Source of the DNA: Heterobilharzia americana
Lineage: Eukaryota > Platyhelminthes > Trematoda > Strigeidida > Schistosomatidae
Reading direction: 5' to 3'
Assembly (NCBI GenBank): GCA_944470555.2
Contig: OX104128.1
Location: 59,279,257-59,343,256, forward strand
Length of the DNA stretch: 64,000 bases
Of this stretch, positions 43,715 through 56,719 are shown piece after piece. Each line of letters opens with the position of its first letter. Within the stretch, counting starts at the first letter, position 1. The translations under genes and the position numbers were made by a program. The notes beneath the pieces are model-generated. The model did no database searches. It was not told the origin of the DNA and was given only the letters and a program-made list of their open reading frames with translations.

Positions 43715-43880
43715 ATTGGAGTTTAGTGGATAACGCTTTGGCGTTTGAAGCAATTGGCCTTGGCTTCGAGTCCAAGTGGGAACAACATCAGTCACTGGGA
43801 GGCAAGTACATCCAGCTGACGTGTCCGAAATAGAACGAGACACTCGTCCTGGATTCCTCTACTAGTCATGAAGATGACTA
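43715..43880 (+). mobile_element. Sm-alpha-like SINE
   Basis: The tRNA-like head (GGAGTTTAGTGGATAACGC, GGCTTCGAGTCCAAG) is followed by a hammerhead remnant: CTGACGT for CTGACGA and GAGA for GAAA, with the GTC triplet and stem I CATCCAG/CTGGATT retained. Core mutations should abolish activity. Confidence 0.65.
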
Positions 43881-44129
43881 ATCTTTCTTTGAACTGCATA
43901 CTTCGTGTAGTGTAAGCTTATGCTAGTGAAATGAACTCGAAAGTTATTGACCATAGTCATGATTTATGTTCCTTTTTTGAAGCTCAAAAACCAGTTTGGC
44001 TTCTTTGTCAAGATTCTTTTCTTATGGGTAATAAGTTACTTACTGTTAACACCTTTACTCACTAAAAGCTAACACTATACTGTAAAAATTGGCACCATTC
44101 ACAATAACTTACAATTGAGTTGGTTTCTA

Positions 44130-45430
44130 TATTAGGTTGTGTATTTGATATAGCCAGGCCTTAATTATACAGTACTTCTTATTGGATGACGTTTCATGCA
44201 GAGTTTATTTCTTATATATCATACAACTTTCAAACTTCACTTATGTAATCCAATAGTTCTTCATTTATCTATTTTAACGTTAGCAAAAATGTGCAGACAT
44301 CTGCAATATCTGGTAGATCATTACTGTTACATGTGTGTTAGTTATTGATTCTATGAACTAAGAGTCTGTGATCAATCTCTCCTTCCACCTACCTATATTC
44401 GACTTGAGAATTGTCATTCTACCCTACCCATCCTGTAGTATGATTATGGGTCAGTGCATGCACAGTGATAGCCAACGTATCTTAGGAGGATCTACCTTTG
44501 TATGTTTCCCTAAGATTTTTGTGTTCTGCTATTCTGACTGATTCAGACTGGCTGGTTTGACATATATACTTCACCTTACAATCATTATATGGTATTCGAT
44601 AGATCTCTCTGAGCAAGTTTGTGGGTTTGAATGTCACCCTGATCTGCGTGAAATTTCCGATGTACCTTCATACAGCACTACAAAGGATTTAAATTCTCAC
44701 TTAGGCATGTCACAATCACCACTCACATTACTAATCTTTCTCTTATCAGTCCTTAGAAACGTTTTAATAATTTTCGAAGGATAATAATTAAAAAGTAATG
44801 TCTCTGAGATGCATTTCATTTCTATATTTAGGCTTGCCGATCTAGCGGTTAAACTCCAAACCCGATTACTTAGATATTTTATCAAGCCAACTATGATAGA
44901 TACCGGGTTAGAGATGACATGAAATCCAAGTATCTATTAGAATGTGTTGCTTTCTTATAAATACTGGTATCTAAGGTTCCATCTTCTCCATTTTGAAAGC
45001 CAACACAAGTAATTGTCCTTCATTTTCTTATTTATAAGTGTGGATTGAGTTGCATCTACTATCGAGTTAATGTGTGCGAATGAAAACTATGGATGCGTTC
45101 TGACTTTAACACAGTAAATTTGTCATCTACATATGGCCACCATACTTTTCGGTTAGGTTGGAATACTTCTTATGCTATTTGTTCCCATTTGTCCATAAAT
45201 ATGTCTGTTACGGTCGGGGATATTGGAGATCCTATCCCTAATCCTATTTGTTGATATATTTTGTCTTGAAATTTGAAAACTGTGGAAATTAAACATAATC
45301 CTATCTCTAGCATAATTTCTACAATAGAAATTTTAGTCAAATTACTGAATTCATGGTCAGTTGTGAGTTCATTCCTAACTGCCTCAAGTGCCATATTATG
45401 ATCCTGTTTCAATATGCTCATTGACGTTTT
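44130..45430 (-). mobile_element. Penelope-like element fragment
   Basis: 44130-44560 resembles the pseudo-LTR of 33290-33620 (GGATGACGTTTCATGCAGAG, AGAGTCTGTGATCAATCTCT). At 45170-45421 the - strand encodes STVFKFQDKIYQQIGLGIGS, PISPTVTDIFMD, a Penelope RT block. Many indels separate them; dead. Confidence 0.7.
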
Positions 45431-45589
45431 TCAAGTAATCTGATTTATCCACCAAGAGATGCACCATACAAAATTATTCACCAACTTTAAGGAGATACGA
45501 AAGGTGGAAACGAGAACAAATTAGTAAACAGAGAACCATTTTTTAAACATATACACAAGGAAGCACTTGGCACTTTCATTTTACTTTTC

Positions 45590-46110
45590 CTCTGTTTTCG
45601 ATTTTGAGCTATTTTTGATATCGTTTCAAGCTATTGAGTTGCATGATCTCTCGGAGGCCATAAAGGCAGGCAAACGCAAATAATCACCTCTTATCGTACG
45701 TAACATTATGTTCCCGTCATCTCTTTGCTTCCCTCAACTGGTTTCATGTTAAGTGTACAGTTCGCGGAATGCAAAAACATGTTCAAGCCACCGACTCCTA
45801 TGTTTTCTAATGATCTCTCGCTGAATGATGACCTCTATTTCTCCCAAATAAACGTCACTGTACATTAGAATTGCTTACATTGTGTTTCCACTTGATAAGG
45901 ATAAAATCACAGCACTTCACTGGGTTTATGTATACGGGTTCATAAGACGCGGGATACATCAATAGCGAGGTATTCAAAGTCCTAACCAAAGCTGTCTATC
46001 GTTTGATTTGCACCAAGGTCTGAAGGTTGAAGGTGGTCAGCTTGAGTGGTGCGTGTGGTTTCAGAATATTTGCACAAGATATAGCACTGAAAGATGGTTT
46101 TCTGGAAGCA
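45590..46110 (-). mobile_element. Family X-like reverse transcriptase fragment, very diverged
   Basis: Antisense. Words such as ATTGAGTTGCATGATCTCTC parallel 26830-26850, and the order of segments matches 26740-27150. No open frame remains. Confidence 0.5.
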
Positions 46111-46119
46111 ACAGTTTGG

Positions 46120-47140
46120 AAACTTAAAACAATGCCAGGATACCAGAAATTTAGTATGTGATAAACAAATGAGTGAAGCGAAGATACATCTAAGTGTAAA
46201 TATTAGAAAGTGATGGCCGAAAGAAAGTTTAGTTCAGATATAAAAATAACAATATAAATATGAATAGAATGAGTGGAGCGTAAGTTCGTTACGCAGTTAA
46301 TTTGTTTCATTTTGGAAGATTTCTTGAACATTTGATAGTCTTCATTGTTTTTTCATGTTGATTTATAAATTGTATGTGGGCTGAAATACTACCCGGACGC
46401 ACAAACTGAAACAGTTGATTGTATTAGGTGACTTCTCCCCGAACCTTTGTCTTGAAATTTGATCTAAAAAGCAACGGAGAAACCTGAGGTGCCGCATATC
46501 CATGATTACCGGTGAACAAAGTAGGTTCATATTTGTTGTTTAGTATTCATGGGATCCGGAAACGAATTTTGTGATAACGGACTTGCGATTATTGAACAAC
46601 AAAAAGAGGTTGCATCGAATATAATTATCTTTTCGACAACTGGTTTTCAAAGCTATACATTCGTAAGTATATAATTAAAATTATAGTGTTCTAGATCAGT
46701 TTCCGGTCGAAAGTCAAACTTAATTGATAAATGTATGTAGGGAACTTGAGTGCTGACAGAGTTGTGAGGCCGATTGACACTTGCCGGTTGCTCACGCGGA
46801 GGAAGGCTAGGTCTTCTTGAGATACTTGAAATAGAAGGGTTAGTGCCGGATCCCAAAGCCTTAAGGGGCATCTGCCAGAGGCCAGTCATGTACAGTCTTT
46901 TTGGTGCCACGAAATCAACTTTTATTACGAAAGCTGTGGTCGAATATATGTCCTGTAGTTTCGGATCACCAGTGATGACTGGTCTGAACCATCATAATGC
47001 ATCATTTCATGTGTGTAGGGAATGAAATGATGTTACGCAATACAAAAAGTGGTCTCAATCTTTCTTATAAAATTCATTGTACTGTAAGATTTTGTACCTG
47101 GTTAAAGTAAATGAATCAACATTTAAATAAGCAAATGATA
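46120..47140. other. No recognised feature; overlapping open frames at 46653-47025
   Basis: A GC-richer block at 46740-47030 carries opposed open frames of about 83 and 85 codons with no recognisable motif. It could be an unrecognised repeat. Not called as a gene. Confidence 0.3.
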
Positions 47141-47149
47141 TGCTTGGTT

Positions 47150-49530
47150 ACTAGCCGGTCCTGAGCCCAGATAAAGAGGGAAGGTTGAATATAGGGCTAG
47201 CAACCCTACCCCGTAAAACAAATTTAACCGCTAAAGAAACTTCAAAGCACAAACGATATATAAAAAATAAAAACAAAATTATTCCTCGCTGGAATCGGAG
47301 AGACGAAATGAAGCCGGTTGGTGACAGCCTTCGGGAAGTCAGTCTGCCGATGTGTCTTCTCTCCATCGATGAAAGCGAAAGTAAGGATGGGGACATGGAA
47401 TGTCCGCACAATGTTTGAAGCTAGCTGGCAAGGCTGCCCAGATTGCAAAGGAGACGAGAAGGTATAACATAGAAGCGCTGGGAATCTGCGAAAGCAGATG
47501 GAATGGAATGGAACTGGACTCTCTGAGCTGTCAACTGGAGAGTCAATAATCTACTCCGATATTGTCACCCAGACGACAACCACGGGCACACTGAGTTTTC
47601 GGGTGGCTATCGTGATGTCCCCAACAGCATCGAAGGTTCACTCTCATGCAGTGGGAACTAATCTCCTCCAGGATCATGACAGCAAGGTTCAACTCAAAAG
47701 GAAGGAAAGTCACAATCACTGAATGCAACGCTATGCACCTACAAATAATGGAGCTGAAGAGAAGAAGTAGGAATTCTACAGACAACTTCAATCAACACTG
47801 GACAAGACCACAACTCAGTTGGCTATATCATAATTCTAATGGGTGACATGAATGCCAAACTGGGAGGGGACAACACAGGAAGCGAACTAATTATGGGTTG
47901 AGAAGCACTCAGTGAAATGAATGAGGATGGAGAATTGTTTGCAGAATTCTGCGCATTCAACGATTTGGTGATTGGAGGCAGTGTGTTCAAGCACAAGGAT
48001 ATCCACAAAGCGACATGGATTCGATCTCACCAAAAAGACACACTACACTAAAAATGAGATCGACTTCATCTGAATGTGAAAAGAATGGAGACGCAGCCTA
48101 CTTGGTTTTTGATCAAGAAGGGGAGCAGATGTAGGTTCACACCACTCACTATTTAGTGCAAGGAACCTTCCAAATCAAGTTGAAAACCTTCAAGGAAGTT
48201 AGTGATAGACCACAGTTCAAGTCCAACACTCGGAAACTGTAGGACGAAACTTCAGAGGACATCATCACGTCAGCCATCAAGACAAAATGTGAGATATCGA
48301 GGAACATCCCTGAAGAAACCTGTGTGGAAGAGCACTGAAACTGTTTGAAAGAGATGTGGAAAGAAACCTGCATAACCAAGCGTATTAGGAGGGAAGAAGA
48401 AAGAAGATGAGGAATGGATCTCGATGGATACCTGGAAGCTGATAGAGGAGAGGAAAATGATGAAGCAGCAGTTGAACCAGTGCAAGGATGCACAACGAGA
48501 AGATGAACTGAGTACAATGTATAAAGCACTGGACAAAGAAGTGAAGAAGAGTGTACGGAAGGACAAAAGACACTTTTATGACACACTGGCAAGTGAAGCA
48601 GAACAGGCTGCATGTGGGAGAGACCTGACAACATTGTATCAAATAACTAGGTTACTATCTGGCAAGGAAGAGATCAACACAGATGAAACCAATAAAAGTT
48701 GATGAAGGAAGTCTAGTTATCAAGGAGGAGAAACATAGGAAACAATGGGCCGACCACTTCAAAAAGCTCTTGAATCGACCACCACCTGCTACTCGTCCAG
48801 AAATACCACCTGCAGCCACAGAACTGCAAGTGAACACAAGCCTTCCGACGAAAGTCGAAGTCCTGAGCTCCATAAAGCTACTGAAATTCGGGAAAGCAGC
48901 AGGAACAGAGGGAAGCACTGAGAACAGACGCAGGGACAACAACGGACATGCTCACACCACTATTGCAGAAGGTTTGGTAGGGCTACCTTGTCAAACTTCC
49001 AAACAAATGTGACCTAAGTCCTTGCAAGAACTGGCACGGTATCATGCTCCACCTCTGTCCACCCCAAGCAAAATATTGTGCCGCATCATCCTGGAGAGAC
49101 TAAAAGGTGTTCTGCATTCAAAATTACGAGCGGAACAGACTGGCTGGCTGGCTTCAGAAAGAACAAATCATGTGCGGACGAAATTGCAACTCTATGCTAC
49201 GCATCATCATAGAACAGAGTATAGAATGGCAGTCAACTCTCTATCTCAACTTTATCGACTTTGAAAGGCCTTCGATAGCGTCGACTGAGGAGTAATTTGG
49301 CAGTTGCTTCAGCACTAGGGAGTGCTGCAAATCTTTATCAACCTCATTCAACAACTATATGAAGACACCACATGCCAAGTGATCCATAGTGGAAGAAACA
49401 AAAGCTTCTAGGGAGTCGTGGAGCGAGGTTCAAAAGACTGCAGAGAACAGAGTGCAGTGGAAGTGTGCTACTGAAGCCCTATGTTCCACTAGGAATCCAA
49501 GGGAAAGAAATAATTATAATATAATATAAA
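47150..49530 (+). mobile_element. RTE-like non-LTR retrotransposon, longest copy (defective)
   Basis: Starts with the family 5' end (AGCCGGTCCTGAGCCCAGAT). From about 47390 it encodes the AP-endonuclease: TWNVRTMFE, then TGLSELSTGESIIYS, and near 47838 MGDMNAKLGGDNTGSEL (catalytic GDMNA-type motif). The RT region follows (48683-49400), including KIKVDEG/HFKKLLNRPPP-type sequence, LCRIILERLKGVLHSKLRAE and a frameshifted FIDFE block. It then jumps to the 3' end (ATGTTCCACTAGGAATCCAA, 49490), with the RT palm and C-terminal region largely deleted. Several frameshifts and stops make it non-autonomous. SR2-like by recognition. Confidence 0.8.
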
Positions 49531-49539
49531 GTTAACCGT

Positions 49540-50215
49540 ATTTCGTATTCTTCGTAAATACACTTATCGCTATATCTATGAAGAAGGCTGGATGTGTTGT
49601 TATTACGTAACACTTAACCAGCCTTATTGACTTCAATGTGCTGTAGTACTTGCCTAATCATTACCTTGTTTAATGTGTAAGTACTGATAGCGAAACACAA
49701 ATCAAAATGACTTCTATTCAGGAATATATTCGAAAGACCAATATATTTAAAGAGGATAAATGTGATAGTGATTATTAAGGGTAAAGTATATCCAACTTAT
49801 CTAGCCATTATGGTTGTGCTAAGGACTCTGAAGATGTGCCTGTTAACCAGCACAAAGAGAGCGCGAACTGGCGTTGAATCCTTCTTGGATGCATACATGT
49901 TAAAACGAGGCTTAAAACACCTAAAACAACTGGAGACGAGCTAAAGGTTCATTTAGTTAATATTAAGGGAATTCAGTTTAGTCTGTTTATTTCTGCCCGA
50001 CTTTCATTTTGGTGCCAGGAAAGTGCACATTTAGATTTCATTATAACCAAAATTGAATTTTCGAAATACTATTAGCTAAATAGATTATAAGAATTTAACT
50101 GAACTGATAGGGTTGAGAGAAGGATGAGCATTTATTTAACTAATAAGTTTATAGATTGGAGACAAATAGTTCCAGTGGTAATCAAGGATCATCCCTGAAG
50201 ACAGCAAACTTTAAT
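49540..50215. other. No recognised feature
   Basis: AT-rich intergenic DNA. Confidence 0.3.
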
Positions 50216-50224
50216 GATATTTAG

Positions 50225-50685
50225 TCAGGTTGGTATTCATCATGAACTGACATCAGATGGAGGAACATTGGAAACCTGAGAGGATTGGACAACTGTTTTG
50301 TCCTAGTATAAGACTGATTAGCAGTGCTCACCCATGACCCCGCCAGGGATCGAACTCAGGATGTTCAGGTTCCGCGACCAGTGAAGTCAACCAGTTTGAA
50401 CATGAGGACTGTTACTCAATGACGATATTGGATGGAAGTCGAGCTACACCGTAAACTTACAGAAGTAGGAAATACAGACCGATGGATTCTGACCCAGTGG
50501 CTGAACGGCAATGTGATGGCCATAGAACCTGGAGGTCCTAGTTTCGATACCTTATGTAGCAGGGTCATGGGTGCACACTGCTGAGAAGTTCTATACTAGG
50601 ACGAAAAAGCTGTCTAGTGCCCCAAGGTTTCGAATGTTCCATCAACTGATATCACTTCATGATGAATTTCAACCTGAAATCAATT
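50225..50685. mobile_element. Head-to-head inverted dimer of hammerhead SINE family 2
   Basis: The left arm, 50225-50400 (- strand), starts with GGTATTCATCATGAACTGAC and has a broken core (AAAA for GAAA). The right arm, about 50490-50685 (+ strand), has a tRNA-like head (GACCCAGTGGCTGAACGGC; GGTCCTAGTTTCGATACC) and a hammerhead with CTGAGAA at 50581-50587 (G8 lost), GAAA at 50603-50606, GTC at 50612-50614, and stem I CACTG/TAGTG. Tail TCAACTGATATCACTTCATG. About 90 bp of unrelated-looking sequence separates the arms. Confidence 0.65.
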
Positions 50686-50689
50686 AATA

Positions 50690-53510
50690 AGTCTCAACCA
50701 ACCTCCAGATTGATGTTTAATCATTTGATATCAGTCTGGGGATTTGTGTGGAGTCATTTACTTCATGAACTGAGATCATTCAGTAGGTGAACTGTTAAAA
50801 ATCAGTTCTATGATAAATACGTTTGGCGTCAATTTTACTCTCAAATAAACATTGTGATATGCTTTTATTCATTAAACTCATATTTATGTACATTTGTGAG
50901 GAATAACAGTAAAACAAAACTTGAATTGCACCAGTATTCAAGCTGTTGAATTCCACATAGCTTATCCACTTTCCTACTAATCAAGCTCCAAGATTCAACC
51001 ACTCACTAACCTAATCTGTCACCAAGTGTTATATTTAGGTTTTTTATGATTGTGAGTAGGATACCTCTGCTTGTTTCATCACACTAGGTGCGCCAATATG
51101 TTTGTTAGTTATATCTTCAATCATGCACGGAAATCACTGTGGGTTTACGCCCAAAAGTTGAGTAATACTGAAAAATATATATCTAAAGAAAGTTCGAATG
51201 CTGAACCTTATTCGCGGATCTAGGAGTCTTCCAGTCAATTTAAGGATTCAAGAATAAAATTAATCTATTTCAAGACGATAGTTGATTACACTGAATTATA
51301 TTTAGCTACTGATAGGAAAATACATGAAAATTTAATCGTTTATTAGGGTTTCATTTTGTGTAGTATTTTGTAGTTTGGCAATGTTTTTTAATCATTGGTT
51401 AAGCCAGTCAGCCAGCTGATAATACAAATCACGATGTATGAATAATCATCTTATTCCTTTCACGAGAAAATAACGATGAATGCTGGTGTTCGAAATTTCA
51501 AGACTTTTTACGGACTAATTTTATTAGTTTCACATTAAGTGTATTGTATCGTTGTATGAAGTTCCTTCATCCAGTGATGATTACACTGTACTCATTCATT
51601 CACTCAGTATTATTGACAAATTTTTGATAAGCATTTAAACCTAGAAAATTAAAAATATTCTGTTTTATTGAAAATTTGGCAGACCTTGATTCATTGAAAT
51701 AAAATAATTTCGGTCGGAGGTTACGGTGACGAAAACAGTCATAGAGCAAAGGTCACTGATGACAGCCAACTCATAGAATTTCATTATCTGGTAACAGATG
51801 ATCACAATTATATAAATAATCCAATGGAATCGTCTCGAATAGAGATAATGACTGAAGTGACAACTCAAATAGAAGGACCTAACATTGTAAGATTACGTAA
51901 GTAGGTCAGTGAATAAATGATCAAAATATTATGAGTTAAGCTCAGTCAGTTTAAAACATTCTATCGAGACAATAGACGATGCTAGATTTATGAGGATAAT
52001 GTTATGAAATAGCAATCAAGAAAGGTTGGTCACCATGGTGGATAGAGGTTGACTATAGCTTCTTTCTGAACAAATAAATCAGGTTTAAGGCGTTTGATGG
52101 ATATGACTTCAGCAAACTTTATTATCTGGAAGAAATTGAAGATGTCTGCTTGATATCCAGTGTTTAATGAGATGTCGATTGTTTGCTGTGTCCAAAGTGT
52201 TGCTTCTCCTCAGTCCATAGGCTTTTCGGAATATGTTCAGAAAATCTCTGATATGCCCTTCTTTTTATTCTTCCAATGAGTCTGTTTCAGCAGCTGCACG
52301 TAAATTCATATACCCAGTTGAAGGTAACAATAAGAAGGTTACCTGTCAACGTTTGACTGAACTAAGGGACACATTGTTTGCTACACAGGAATTAACCTAG
52401 CTGTAAGGAAAGTCCTAGCCAGTAATGTTTTCAATCGTCTGTTATTAATTCCTTGGATATCACCGTTGAAATTGAAGTGAATGTGAATACAGGCTGTTTA
52501 CTGACTGTAGCTTTCTTTGTCTTATGTTTTTTATATATCTGCTGATAAACACTTGTGGTTATCTATTGTTCTGTAGGCATCTTTCAAATGTTTTCAACTC
52601 TTTCCTGACTTTATCACTGAAAAATATTATTTTAACTCTATGAAATAGGGTTTTCACTAATCCCTATTTGTAGGTAATTAGATAAAAAGCTATTAAAATT
52701 GAATTAGGTATCTGTTCATGTGCTATTTTGATGAATAAACCTATAGATTATATTATTTGTCCCATATTGTACTGGATAGTCTAGAAAATTAAATGTCGCA
52801 TCATTTCCTTATTCTACTGGTAAATTTCATATTGTTATTATTATTATTATTATTACAAATAATGAATATCTCGTCGACATACTTAGTGTAAATTGTTGAT
52901 CCATCGATTGATTCTTTAACTTTTATATTTTGTAAACTGACTATAAAGATTATTGAATAATTCTATTTATTGTGTTTTGTTCAAGTTTCTTAGAAGTCGG
53001 TTTCACCAAGAAATTTACGTATCATATATTTATTTATAGTAAAAAATGATGCTATATTAAATTTGAGAGGAGATAAAAAAAAATATACTCAACTTTGATC
53101 AATATAGTAGAACGTTTTCTTCAGATAGACTTTATAATAGAAATGGTTCGGAACCTATTTGTATACTGAGTATTTGAGTTCATCTCGTCTCATAGAATAC
53201 TGAAATAATTGACTGCGTTGTACAACTTTTTTAAAACAGCATTTACAAAGTATTTAATGTTTAAATTAACCAAGGAGTATAAAAAAAGAATAGTATCTGT
53301 TAAACCTGTATTGTAGAATACTAACTGTTGATCATTCATCAGTAAACAATTTCTTTGTTTGATAATGAGTCATAATGTATATAATAATGCGAAGTTTCAT
53401 TGGTCTTTTACTTAATCAGAAGTACTAAACACTAAAAACCTGTCGTACACTTTGAACTATAACAAACAAACCAGATTCAGGTTATAATTGAGTTATTATT
53501 ATTATTATTT
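50690..53510. other. Large stretch with no recognised feature
   Basis: About 2.8 kb of AT-rich sequence with short ATT repeats near 52837-52855. The longest open frames are under 70 codons and lack motifs. Confidence 0.35.
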
Positions 53511-53517
53511 TTATTGA

Positions 53518-53825
53518 GTGGTAATTGAAGGCGAAATGAAAATTTGAACCAGCGACCACCGGATTTCCGGCCCGATGCTCTATCAATTGAGTTACGAAGT
53601 CTGAAAGGTGACCACATTTTTATTTCCTTTCAATTACCAAGGATTTCGCCCGACTACCATATGAATTTGGCCAACAGTCGGAATTCGTGGCTCAGTTGGT
53701 AGAGAGTCGGATTGAAAACCCGGTAGTCGCTGGTTCGAATCCGACCACTGTTCACATTTTTATTTGACCTTCAGTCATCACCCAGCATAAATTCTAGTCT
53801 GCCAAACCACGGCTATCTTAGATAG
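53518..53825. mobile_element. Inverted pair of tRNA-like SINE family 3
   Basis: - strand copy at 53518-53612 and + strand copy at 53690-53825, heads facing each other. The + copy has a very tRNA-like head (TGGCTCAGTTGGTAGAG; GCTGGTTCGAATCCGACCA) with intact A and B boxes and a TTGAAAACC anticodon-loop-like segment, then the SINE tail TTTGACCTTCAGTCATCACC. The tail argues against a true tRNA gene. Confidence 0.65.
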
Positions 53826-53829
53826 TAGT

Positions 53830-54280
53830 CAAAATGCTAATTACATTTTGTTTAAATATTACAAAAGACGGGTGTTATGTCATTTTTAGTGAGAGTAATA
53901 TAGCATTGTTTGGCAAACTGGTAATTGTATGACTAAATTTGAAATAAAACTTAAGTTCTGACGTGAGTAGAGTGAAAAGCCTCCAGATTGTCAGATCAGC
54001 ACTTCACTGTAGAAATTGTTTTATCAACTATAGACACTATTTTGGGGCATAAAACATCAGTCATTAAGTTGTTGACTCAGCCATTAACCAACCAAGTTAC
54101 AAGGCCTGAACAGTTCAACTGTTATATAACTTTTTGTGCAAACCTAAAGTCATTGGCTTAATTCCTACCACATCCGTAAATTTTTATTCTATTTGAGTAG
54201 TTATGTTATAACATAAATAGCAGTTTAGCAAATTAGGATCATCATACTGTATTAATTATACTTGTAATTTCTCGTTGCTA
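53830..54280. other. No recognised feature
   Basis: AT-rich sequence between SINE copies. Confidence 0.3.
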
Positions 54281-54284
54281 TACA

Positions 54285-54515
54285 GGGTCGAACTGCTCTA
54301 TCTTCGTTGGTAGGTGGGCTCCTATGCGGATGCCTCGTTACTGCTGTGCCCCTGTATCTTGGTGGGTAACCCCGTGGTGTTTGAAGCGAAGGGTACTGGG
54401 TTAGAGCTTCAGTGGAAAAAACGTCACTCAGTGAGGTGCGGGCGCATCCAGCTGATAAGTCTCAAACAGGACGAAATGCGCGTCCTGGATTCCTCTGCTA
54501 GTCACCAAGATAAAT
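54285..54515. mobile_element. Chimeric Sm-alpha-like SINE: - strand tail joined to + strand body
   Basis: 54285-54355 is tail sequence in - orientation (GTGGGCTCCTATGCGGATGC). From about 54365 a + strand body runs to 54515 with the head GTGTTTGAAGCGAAGGGTAC and a hammerhead. Same arrangement as 15020-15250. Confidence 0.6.
54445..54491 (+). ncRNA. Hammerhead motif, single core substitution
   Basis: CTGATAA (54452-54458) instead of CTGATGA, GAAA at 54473-54476, triplet GTC at 54482-54484, and perfect stem I ATCCAG/CTGGAT. Only G8 to A departs from the consensus, but G8 is a catalytic base, so the ribozyme is expected to be dead. Confidence 0.6.
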
Positions 54516-54589
54516 ATGAGACTATCATAAACAGTCAAGTCAATAATGAACCTGTGTCTTTATACTTTTGGTTTAGATTGATTTGAATG

Positions 54590-55100
54590 TGAAGTATTGT
54601 TTGGTAGACACTCTGGTAAAGAACATGCTTTCGTCTATCTGTTAAATATCCAACAACTGAAGTATAACGGAGATATGATAGAAAAAACTAACTTTTTCAG
54701 TCTAGTCTTTGAATTGCTAATCTGTAGCTGAAATTATATCATGGACTAGCCTTTTTGGAACTTCATTCATTGTTGACAATAGTAATAGTAATAAGACTTG
54801 ATCAATAAATGACATAAAATCCGATTCGTTTTGATGTCTGTTTGTTGACATGAGAATGATTTCGAATTTCACAGAAAAATGTAGCACATTGACGATATCT
54901 TCTACATCATTTCTTAAAGTTGGTGTTAACACATTCATTATGTAAGTTATTGTTTATCTGACTTAACAGAAACAATATTACCACGGGACTGTAGAAAAGG
55001 AAATGAGGATATCAGACAAGTATTATAGACTACATTATTTTACTTGTTTTAAAAGATATTTTAACTGAGACTTATTTTATAGTAACCCCACCTGGTTAAC
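54590..55100. other. No recognised feature
   Basis: AT-rich sequence with nothing recognised. Confidence 0.3.
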
Positions 55101-55109
55101 TAGTTCACT

Positions 55110-55905
55110 AGTTACTAGCCGGTCCTAAGCCTAGATAAAGAGGGAAGATTGAGTATAGGGTTAGCAACCCTACCCCATAAAACAAATCCAATTGCCAAAG
55201 AAACTTCAAAGCATAAAGAATTGTCCAGGCTTTGCAACTTGGTTGGTTAATAGCCTGAAACGATGTCACCTACCTAGGCAGCATCGTTTCAACTACAGGC
55301 GGCACAAACGAGGATGTCAAAGCAGGCAGGATCGGAAAGACAGCAAGACAGGTTTTCACTAATCTGAAATCAGTGTAGAGATCTACTGCACTCAACTCAG
55401 CACAAAGAACAATATCCGGATTTTCAACACAAATTCAGTCAAGTCAGTGCTTCCATGTGAGGGTTCAGAGACTTGGAGCGTCACAAAAAGCACTTCCAAC
55501 AAACTACAGGCATTCATCAACAGCTGCCTACGCTCGATACTGAAGAACAGATGGGAAGAAAGAATCAGCAACAAGGAACTCTAGTTGGCAACGAACCAAC
55601 CAAGAATCTATCACCCAACAAATATGCACTGGAAGGAAGTGGAGATGGATTGAGCATACACTGAGAAGACCATTCGGGGACATCACGCTCCATGTTGTAA
55701 TCGAGTGGAACCCAGACGGGAAACGGCGTGTTGAACTTCCCAGCTGAGGGTGACTTGGAGATCATACGAGGAAGAAATGAGAGCTTGTGGGCAGTCGTGG
55801 TGCCACGTCCAAAAGACTGCAGAGAAGAGAGTGGAATGGAGGCGTGCTACTTAATCCCTATGTTCCACTAGGAACCCACGGGAAAAATAATTATTAAAAT
55901 AAAAT
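55110..55905 (+). mobile_element. RTE-like element with large internal deletion
   Basis: The family 5' end (55110-55215) passes almost directly into the RT C-terminal region (YLGSIVSTTGGTNEDVKAGR near 55275, with the final coding block to 55850) and the 3' end (TGTTCCACTAGGAACCCACG). Endonuclease and most of the RT are missing. It is a short derivative that would need enzyme supplied in trans. Confidence 0.7.
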
Positions 55906-56039
55906 AAAACTTTATAGTACTGTTCTACAGGTTAGTTCTATAGACTTTTTATTCACGCATTATGTATTTTCAGATGTTTCATGGTTTAGAATATAACTCC
56001 AAATGAAGTGAAATCAATTATTGTGGATTACTTGACTTT

Positions 56040-56215
56040 CCATGTATAGAGTTGTTCCTCGTTCTCCAGTGACCTAGTGAATAAAGCTTGAGCGTTCGAA
56101 GCGATTGGCACTTGGAAACAATATCAGACACTGGGGTGCAAGTACATCCAGCTTACGAGTCCTAAACAGAGCAAAAAGGCTTGACTTGGATCCCACTTCT
56201 AGTCACCAAGTTGAC
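56040..56215 (+). mobile_element. Sm-alpha-like SINE, degraded
   Basis: Head GTGACCTAGTGAATAAAGC (A-box-like), then the hammerhead remnant ACATCCAGCTTACGAGTCC with CTTACGA for CTGACGA and AAAA for GAAA. Inactive. Confidence 0.6.
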
Positions 56216-56719
56216 CATTTCAATTTCTTGAGGATTACAGTACACTATGGACATGTAAGTTAACTGTAGGAAGGGAACGAAAAACTGATAGTTAAAGGGT
56301 TGAAAATATTCCATCTTATATCATTTCATATTGTGACTCACAGACATGGATAAAGCATAGCAAGGACAACCATATACAGAGAGTAAGATGCTCAGTAAGT
56401 CAGAATCACATGATGCTGGAGTGATCAGTTAAAACATGTGATTACAAGTTATACCGCTTTATAACAGAAAGCTTAGAGAACAGTTCATTTCAGAGTATTT
56501 TTTGGAACGTTACTATATCATGTAAATTGATCTGTATTGTTAAGATTTCAAGGGTACTTGATGTGAACCGATGAACATTGCTCAACTGTCTGTCAACGCT
56601 GTAATGAAGGAAAGAATATATTTATTAGTTTTCAATAAAGTAGTATTTTCTTTGAGTCAGCAGTATCTGAAATGACCCCTAGAGGTCATTCAATTTGGAG
56701 ATTTGTGAGGACTTTATTC

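Noticed and set aside
46653..47025. Opposed 83- and 85-codon frames as genes
   Set aside because: No motif, no splice context, and mutually exclusive strands. GC-richer composition alone is not enough.
47151..47448. Antisense open frames of 68-86 codons
   Set aside because: They are shadows of the RTE-like element's 5' region on the opposite strand.
48149..48642. 161-codon antisense open frame
   Set aside because: Complement of the RTE-like ORF; the same antisense frame reappears in the inverted copy at 59968-60413, as expected for a shadow.
53690..53755. Functional tRNA gene
   Set aside because: A and B boxes look good, but it carries a SINE tail and repeats elsewhere with diverged arms; cloverleaf pairing was not convincing by eye.
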